From: Alphaproteobacteria bacterium
GTDB taxonomy: Bacteria; Pseudomonadota; Alphaproteobacteria; Micavibrionales; CSBR16-224
Length of the DNA stretch: 19,922 nucleotides
Direction: 5' to 3'
Assembly: GCA_006226225.1 (NCBI GenBank)
Contig: SBHI01000161.1
Coordinates: 1 to 19,922 of the forward strand
The stretch's first letter is position 1; the number at the start of each line of letters is the position of its first letter. Positions 15,724 through 19,922 of this stretch are shown one piece after another. The translations under genes were made by a program, and so were the position numbers. A model generated the notes under the pieces. That model searched no databases. It was not told the origin of the DNA and saw only the letters and a program-made list of their open reading frames with translations.

Positions 15724-16820
15724 TCCGCAAAGAGATGTATGATAGGCGGATGACGCTGCGCCGTGTTTTACATTTCTGTTTCGTTCTTCTACTGGCCTTT
15801 GCCCTTCCGCAGCCCTGCGCCGCGGAAGCACCGCCTGCCGTACAGGAAGAGCCGTCGCTGACGGATGATCTGCCGCAAAGCATTCTCGACAAAGACAAAA
15901 CCAATTTTTTCACCTTTGTGCTTGAAAACGATATGTTCGGCAATGGTACGGACAGCAACTATACCAACGGGCTGCGCCTGACCTATTTCAACGTCAATGC
16001 CGACTTCCCCGATGCCGCGCACCGGATCGCCGCATTGATTCCGACTTTTGACATTAACCAGACTTCCAGTATTTTCTATTCGCTGGGGCAAAACCTCTAC
16101 ACACCCGACAATATCAGCAGTCCGGTGATGATGCCGGGCGACAGACCGTGGGCGGCGCATCTTTACGCCTCCATCGGCATGGCGACACTGACGCACCGCC
16201 ATATTGACGAAATCGAAGCCTCGCTCGGCGTTGTCGGCCCCTGGGCTCTGGGTAAACAGGCGCAGAGATTCGTCCATAAACATATTTCCGACAGCCCGAC
16301 CCCGCGCGGCTGGCATAACCAGATTAAAAACGAACCCGCACTGATGCTGGGCTGGCAAAGGCGCTGGCCAGCCTTTATGACAGCCTCGGCTGGCGGTTTC
16401 CGCCTTTCCGCCGCACCGCATATCGGCGTAACACTTGGCAATGTCCACACATTCGCCAATACGGGCTTTGGCTTCCGCCTCGCACCAGAGCACGACCGTT
16501 GGCAGGATGCGCCTGCACGCGTGCGCCCCGCCATGCCTGGCACAGGCTATTTCGAAACCCCCGAAAAGACCTGGAGCTGGTTTCTATTCGGCGGTATTGA
16601 TACCCGCGCCGTTGCCCGCAATATCTTTCTGGACGGTAACAGCTTCCGTAACAGCCCGAATGTCTCCAAGGAATATTTCATCGCCGACAGCAGCATCGGT
16701 CTTGCCCTGACCGTGCAACAATTCCGCATCAGCTACACCCTGAATCACCGCACCAGAACCTATAAAACGCAAAAAGAAAACGACTTGTTCGGTGCCGTCA
16801 GCCTGAATTACCGTTTTTAA
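15720..16820 (+). CDS. LpxR-family outer-membrane lipid A deacylase (DUF2219)
   Basis: LpxR-like proteins are outer-membrane beta-barrels that remove the 3'-acyloxyacyl chain of lipid A. The 366-aa product has a signal peptide (about residues 12-35, with cleavage likely after CAA). It then shows the family hallmark FVLENDMFGNGTDSNYTNGLRLTYF, with N70 and D71 matching catalytic residues known from Salmonella LpxR. Next comes SLGQNLYTPDNI, then GVVGPWALGKQAQRFVHKHI with a candidate active-site His186, GWHNQIKNEPAL, and a C-terminal aromatic residue (SLNYRF), as in barrel proteins inserted by BamA. The start at 15720 overlaps the glucosidase stop (ATGA). A shorter start at 15750 (MTLRRVLH) would give a more usual signal peptide. 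No terminator was found after it. Confidence 0.88.
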   Translation: MIRKEMYDRRMTLRRVLHFCFVLLLAFALPQPCAAEAPPAVQEEPSLTDDLPQSILDKDKTNFFTFVLENDMFGNGTDSNYTNGLRLTYFNVNADFPDAAHRIAALIPTFDINQTSSIFYSLGQNLYTPDNISSPVMMPGDRPWAAHLYASIGMATLTHRHIDEIEASLGVVGPWALGKQAQRFVHKHISDSPTPRGWHNQIKNEPALMLGWQRRWPAFMTASAGGFRLSAAPHIGVTLGNVHTFANTGFGFRLAPEHDRWQDAPARVRPAMPGTGYFETPEKTWSWFLFGGIDTRAVARNIFLDGNSFRNSPNVSKEYFIADSSIGLALTVQQFRISYTLNHRTRTYKTQKENDLFGAVSLNYRF

Positions 16821-16866
16821 GCGTTTTATTTTCTTCTTTTTTATCAGCACACTACACGCCATCCTC

Positions 16867-16896
16867 TTGACATTTTTCATGTGTTAATGTTATGTA
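16867..16896 (+). promoter_or_regulatory. Predicted sigma70 promoter of the 98/544-aa gene pair
   Basis: A consensus -35 TTGACA (16867-16872) is followed after 18 bases by TATGTA (16891-16896), giving a start near 16903 and a leader of about 80 bases. A CtrA-like near match, TTAA-N7-TAAA (16884-16898), covers the -10 region. If real, it would favour repression there. Confidence 0.45.
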
Positions 16897-16984
16897 AACA
16901 GTTGTGTGTTTATGATAGTTATCTGTCTTTTGCGGCACGGCGGCCCGAAGACGAAAAAATTTGAATAACCGAGGGTGTTCTCGC

Positions 16985-17281
16985 ATGAAAAATGATGCCA
17001 AGTCGCAGCTGGAAGATATTTTAAAACCTGACAGTCTCGACAATAAACTACTGCAAATCCGTCTATTTCAGGTCAATGGTAACAGTATGCTGTTCAGCGG
17101 AGGGGTCGTCTGGCATCTCCATATTGATGCACAGGATAAAAAACTGCACGGCACGTCCGATTCGGTTGACGAAGCCATGTCCGAAATCACCGCCATTCTG
17201 GAAGACAATCAGGATGCGCAGGGAAATGTCAGTCTTTCACTGGAAGTAAGAGGAGAAGACCATGTCGCAGCAGTACGGTGA
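16985..17281 (+). CDS. Small acidic protein of unknown function, coupled to the next gene (98 aa)
   Basis: No family recognised. The ATG at 16985 is chosen because GAGGG lies 9 bases upstream; an in-frame TTG at 16961 has none. The product is soluble, with no signal or membrane segment. A short helical N-terminus (QLEDILKPDSLDNKLLQIRL) is followed by an apparent beta-rich core (FQVNGNSMLFSGGVVWHLHID), then the acidic helix SVDEAMSEITAILEDN and a final strand SLSLEVRG. Its last 20 bases overlap the 544-aa gene, whose Shine-Dalgarno lies inside this gene, so the two are almost certainly translated together. A small acidic partner upstream of a large soluble protein could be a chaperone, immunity or regulatory partner. 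That is speculation. Confidence 0.75.
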   Translation: MKNDAKSQLEDILKPDSLDNKLLQIRLFQVNGNSMLFSGGVVWHLHIDAQDKKLHGTSDSVDEAMSEITAILEDNQDAQGNVSLSLEVRGEDHVAAVR

Positions 17282-18896
17282 CGCAGCAGCCGCTGCCCCG
17301 GAGAAAAAAGCCACGGAAAGCTTTCAAACCGCCCAGACAGCAGATGGCGGCGGAAAGACCTTCATCCACGGCGAGATGACCGCCATCGGCAAGGAGGCCG
17401 CAGAAGAACTTCACACCCGTTTCAAGTCCGAGATTGCGGAAACGGTAAACGGCGCCCTGCCCGAAGGCAGTGACGATGCGCTGCGCAAAGCGGCAACGGA
17501 TTACTGTATCGCACTTGTCCGCACCCGCCAGAAAATGAACCAGAAAACGCTGAAAGCCGCTTTTGAAGAAGGGCCGGAAGCGTTGCAGCAAAAAACGAAA
17601 TCCTTGCTGAGCGAACTTGACGAATTGGCGCAGGAGCTGGAAAGCCAGCTGGAAAGCAAACGCGGCAGTTCGGAGCCGGATATGTCATGGTTCAATGCCG
17701 AAGAGAAAAAGCGTGCGGCAAGACAAAAAACCGCCGTTTCCGAAGGCAAGGCACAGCTGGACGAGCTGTTTGAAGGCGGCGAACGCCTTTATTTCAAACT
17801 CTCCGATTACAGCTCCTCCCCGCTTCTGCCCTATGTGCGCGAACATGTCGAGGCCAAGGGCTATACGATCAAGGATTACGCCGCGGGCTATGCGGAAGAC
17901 AACCGCAAAAACACCGTCAAAATCGGCAAAATCCTGAAAGACAACCCGACCCTGCTGAAAACCTATACGGAAGACCCGTATCGCACGGCGGATAATCTAA
18001 TGGTTGTTCTGACGCGCAGCTATGAAGACCTTGCCCGCGCCTCTTTTGCGCGCGGCTGGCAAAGCTGCCGCAGCGGCAGTTATTCCGCCGTCAGCAACGC
18101 GATCAGCGAGATTAATATCGGTGTCGTGGCCGCTTATCTGATCTCCGACAAAGACCCGGATATCAATAACCCGCTTGGCCGCGTCAATCTGAAACCTTAT
18201 GACAGCGACCCGCAGCAAAGCGAGGGTGCAACCGGCTGGTTCCAGAAACTCATAGCAAAAAAACAGGAGGCCGGTGACGACAAGACGGATACGATCTATA
18301 TGACCTTTAACCCGATCGGACTTCACCATCCGGGCTTTGTCGATGCGGTCAACCGCTTTGCCGAGGAACATTTCAACCGCGGCAAGGTCGGTAAATTCAG
18401 CCTGCGTTCCGGCTGCGAATCCTATCAGGAATTCCAGAACCGCACGCGCCTTCCCGAAGATACCGAGGAAATGCTGCAAGCCGTCGGCGCCCATTACAAG
18501 AAAAACGATGACGGCAGTTTTACCGTCAAGGGCGATTTGTCTCTGCGCGGTCTCGGCATCAGCCGCCTGCCCGATCTGACAAATGTAAAGGTCGAAGGCG
18601 GCATTGATATTTCCAACAACAAATTGCTGTCGCTGGAAGGTCTGCCGCAAACGCCGATCAAATTTCTGAACGCTTCGCATAACCTGTTGCTCTGCTTTGC
18701 CGGATGCACGCCGGTCATCGAAGGCAGTTTCAACTATCAGGACAATGCCTATCTGCAAACCACGCTGGGCAAACCGCAGGCCGCCAAATACGAATACGGC
18801 AACGGCCGCCGTGACCCCGGCCGCAGGGCGACAAGCACGGAATGTATCGGGCCGCTGGAAAAACCGGAAAGCTTCCCCGGCTTCAAGCGCACCTGA
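17262..18896 (+). CDS. Protein of unknown function with a WQSC/NPLGR domain and C-terminal leucine-rich repeats (544 aa)
   Basis: The start at 17262 has AGGAG 6 bases upstream, inside the previous gene. No signal or membrane segment. Residues 1-170 are charged, Ala/Glu/Lys-rich and probably helical or coiled. A central domain (about 180-400) carries SFARGWQSC (C269), EINIGVVAAYLISD (from 283) and INNPLGRVNLKPY (from about 301). From memory this order of motifs resembles uncharacterised proteins in large phages and some bacteria, but I could not check. Residues about 423-496 form a degenerate leucine-rich repeat (LSLRGLGISRLPDL, IDISNNKLLSLEGLP, FLNASHNLLLCFAG), often a protein-binding surface. 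The tail is basic and polar. A terminator follows at 18921. Possible roles include effector-like or defence-like protein; none is proven. Confidence 0.82.
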   Translation: MSQQYGDAAAAAPEKKATESFQTAQTADGGGKTFIHGEMTAIGKEAAEELHTRFKSEIAETVNGALPEGSDDALRKAATDYCIALVRTRQKMNQKTLKAAFEEGPEALQQKTKSLLSELDELAQELESQLESKRGSSEPDMSWFNAEEKKRAARQKTAVSEGKAQLDELFEGGERLYFKLSDYSSSPLLPYVREHVEAKGYTIKDYAAGYAEDNRKNTVKIGKILKDNPTLLKTYTEDPYRTADNLMVVLTRSYEDLARASFARGWQSCRSGSYSAVSNAISEINIGVVAAYLISDKDPDINNPLGRVNLKPYDSDPQQSEGATGWFQKLIAKKQEAGDDKTDTIYMTFNPIGLHHPGFVDAVNRFAEEHFNRGKVGKFSLRSGCESYQEFQNRTRLPEDTEEMLQAVGAHYKKNDDGSFTVKGDLSLRGLGISRLPDLTNVKVEGGIDISNNKLLSLEGLPQTPIKFLNASHNLLLCFAGCTPVIEGSFNYQDNAYLQTTLGKPQAAKYEYGNGRRDPGRRATSTECIGPLEKPESFPGFKRT

Positions 18897-18920
18897 CGGA
18901 AAAATACGTCAAAATCAGAC

Positions 18921-18956
18921 AAAAACCCGCCCGGACTTATGCAGGCGGGTTTTTTT
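18921..18956 (+). terminator. Rho-independent terminator after the 544-aa gene
   Basis: AAAAACCCGCC (18921-18931) pairs with GGCGGGTTTTT (18944-18954), leaving a 12-base loop and a seven-base T run (18950-18956). It starts 24 bases after the stop codon and cleanly ends the two-gene unit. Confidence 0.92.
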
Positions 18957-18959
18957 CTT

Positions 18960-18986
18960 TTGACCTGTGCGGTTTCGCGCTATAAA
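18960..18986 (+). promoter_or_regulatory. Predicted promoter of the complex I subunit gene
   Basis: TTGACC (18960-18965) and TATAAA (18981-18986) are both near consensus (5 of 6), but the spacer is only 15 bases, short for sigma70. It lies directly after the terminator and 35 bases before the ATG at 19021. Confidence 0.45.
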
Positions 18987-19020
18987 TAAGTCAGAAATAC
19001 AAAGGAGATTTTAAAGGACA

Positions 19021-19335
19021 ATGAAAGCCAGAATCTACAAACCGTCCAAATCCGCCATGCAGTCCGGCCGCGCCAATATGCAGAAATGGGTGCTGGAATA
19101 TGAAACGGAAACCGCGCGCGTTCCCGAAGATGTCATCGGCTGGGTCAGCTCGGGCGACACGCTCAATCAGGTGCGGCTCAAATTTGAAAGCAAGGCGGCC
19201 GCGATCGCCTTTGCCGAGGAAAAAGGCTGGGATTATACATTGTCCGAACCCAAGCAGCGCACAGTACGCCCGCGCAGCTATCTCGACAATTTCAAATACC
19301 GCCCGCCGGAAGATACGGATAAGAAGACCGGCTAA
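19021..19335 (+). CDS. NADH dehydrogenase (complex I) accessory subunit, NDUFS4-like
   Basis: This matches the ETC complex I subunit conserved region family, the bacterial counterpart of mitochondrial NDUFS4 (18 kDa, AQDQ subunit). It is found in Alphaproteobacteria and stabilises the peripheral arm of respiratory complex I on the cytoplasmic side. The 104-aa product has the family pattern throughout: ARIYKPSKSAMQSGRAN, KWVLEYE, IGWVSSGDTLNQVRLKFES, AIAFAEEKGWDYTLSEP and SYLDNFKYR near the end. The start ATG at 19021 has AAGGA directly before it and a better AAAGGAG 13 bases upstream, so initiation may be modest. The gene stands alone, away from the nuo operon, as is common for this subunit. 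Confidence 0.94.
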   Translation: MKARIYKPSKSAMQSGRANMQKWVLEYETETARVPEDVIGWVSSGDTLNQVRLKFESKAAAIAFAEEKGWDYTLSEPKQRTVRPRSYLDNFKYRPPEDTDKKTG

Positions 19336-19340
19336 AAATC

Positions 19341-19370
19341 TTCGCCCGTTCAAGGGTTTTCGTATATAAT
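19341..19370 (+). promoter_or_regulatory. Promoter of tRNA-Arg
   Basis: A perfect -10 box TATAAT (19365-19370) lies 9 bases before the tRNA 5' end at 19380, with a weak TTCGCC at 19341-19346 (18-base spacer) as the possible -35. The start would be near 19377, giving an almost leaderless tRNA precursor. Confidence 0.5.
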
Positions 19371-19379
19371 TTAACAGAC

Positions 19380-19456
19380 GGCCCCGTAGCTCAACCGGAT
19401 AGAGCACCTGCCTTCTAAGCAGATGGTTGTAGGTTCGAGTCCTACCGGGGTCGCCA
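19380..19456 (+). tRNA. tRNA-Arg, anticodon TCT
   Basis: A complete cloverleaf of 77 bases. Acceptor stem 19380-19386 pairs with 19446-19452 (one G-U). D stem GCTC/GAGC is 19389-19392 with 19402-19405. The anticodon loop CTTCTAA (19412-19418) gives anticodon TCT (19414-19416), reading AGA and AGG as arginine. T stem GTAGG/CCTAC is 19429-19433 with 19441-19445 around TTCGAGT. The discriminator is G19453 and the CCA end (19454-19456) is encoded. The outermost anticodon-stem pair (19407 with 19423) is a C-A mismatch. Confidence 0.97.
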
Positions 19457-19569
19457 CCTTTTCCCTCTCCTCTCCGCCGTTTTTCATCCGCCCGTTTTGC
19501 GCGGCGGAAAAATTTGCGCACAAAATCCCCTATCCTTTTAAAGATGCGAAATAAATACGCGAAAAAATA

Positions 19570-19598
19570 TTGACAGACGCAGACAAGAAAAGTACTGT
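19570..19598 (+). promoter_or_regulatory. Predicted sigma70 promoter of the ATP synthase operon
   Basis: A consensus TTGACA (19570-19575), an exact 17-base spacer and TACTGT (19593-19598) give a start near 19605 and a leader of about 60 bases before atpI. The rest of the 210-base gap after the tRNA holds only GC-rich alternative hairpins (19473-19508). Confidence 0.5.
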
Positions 19599-19666
19599 GC
19601 GAAGCGCAAGAGCAGAAAACCTTTGCTATCCGCAGGATAAGAGGGAATTTACGGTAAAAGGCGAGC

Positions 19667-19922
19667 ATGACAGGCACACCTGACGACCTTAAAAAACGGA
19701 TTGCAGACGCAAAGGCACGGGAAGAGGAGAGCCGCCTAGGGAACGCGGGTTCCGGCGGGAAACACAATGTCATCCCTGATGGCGCAAGAGCCGGTCTCCG
19801 CGCCGCGACGGATCTGGTCGCAGCAGTCGGTGTCGGGGCTTTTCTCGGATATATGCTCGATTCATGGCTTGGAACCAAGCCTTGGTTTATGATCGTGATG
19901 TTCTTTCTGGGCTTTATCGCCG
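19667..19922 (+). CDS. atpI: F0F1 ATP synthase assembly protein AtpI, N-terminal part (runs off right edge)
   Basis: AtpI is a small inner-membrane protein usually encoded first in the F0 part of the ATP synthase operon. It helps assemble the c-ring and has been linked to Mg or Ca supply. Eighty-five codons are visible. A charged, helical N-terminus (DDLKKRIADAKAREEESRL) leads to a cytoplasmic linker and then the family signature ARAGLRAATDLVAAVGVGAFLGYMLDSWLGTKPWFMIV, with the first membrane helix and the start of the second. The length and order match alphaproteobacterial AtpI, which is normally followed by atpB. The ATG at 19667 has a modest ribosome site (AAAGGCGAG). The adjacent complex I gene and tRNA are separate transcription units. 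Confidence 0.9.
   Translation, partial: MTGTPDDLKKRIADAKAREEESRLGNAGSGGKHNVIPDGARAGLRAATDLVAAVGVGAFLGYMLDSWLGTKPWFMIVMFFLGFIA

Noticed and set aside
14065..15831. 588-codon open frame antisense to the alpha-glucosidase gene, longer than the gene itself
   Set aside because: It is a mirror of a well-supported GH13 enzyme with all catalytic motifs. The antisense product is Cys/Phe/Ile-rich with no family pattern and no ribosome site, as expected from codon bias.
18991..19878. 295-codon antisense frame across the complex I gene, tRNA and atpI
   Set aside because: It spans a tRNA and two recognised genes on the other strand, so it cannot be real coding.

Overview
The window looks like an alphaproteobacterial chromosome of moderate GC content. 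The marker genes supporting this are an NDUFS4-type complex I accessory subunit, an alphaproteobacterial-style SMC hinge, a DsbA-like gene immediately before smc, recO close to parC, and an atpI gene opening an F0F1 ATP synthase operon. I cannot name the genus. No transposase, integrase, phage structural gene or CRISPR array was seen. Nearly all of it is dense coding sequence, and no gene-free stretch exceeds 300 bases.

Left part (1-5887). The 5' part of parC runs leftward off the edge. Divergent from it is a 901-codon exported protein of unknown function with an internal duplication. It meets recO tail to tail with a 4-base overlap. recO is the last gene of a leftward unit fliQ-fliR-recO: two flagellar export-gate proteins followed by a DNA repair gene, with no flhB.

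Middle (5888-12235). A small, very acidic, membrane-anchored protein is followed by a strong terminator. Next comes a DsbA-like periplasmic thioredoxin-fold protein, then a promoter with a roughly 190-base structured leader, then smc and an AI-2E-family membrane protein with a histone-H1-like lysine tail. That protein meets a leftward cytoplasmic PAS-PAS histidine kinase, again with a 4-base stop-codon overlap.

Right part (13744-19922). An operator-like dyad precedes a GH13 alpha-glucosidase gene translationally coupled (ATGA overlap) to an LpxR-like outer-membrane lipid A deacylase. A separate promoter then drives two overlapping genes of unknown function (98 and 544 aa). The larger has a central domain that I link only tentatively to phage-type proteins, plus a degenerate leucine-rich repeat C-terminus. 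It ends in a clear terminator. The window closes with the complex I subunit, tRNA-Arg(TCT), and the start of atpI behind its own promoter.

The strongest candidate for something undescribed is the 98/544-aa coupled pair. Next come the 901-aa duplicated exported protein and the smc leader. All functional statements for these three are inference.
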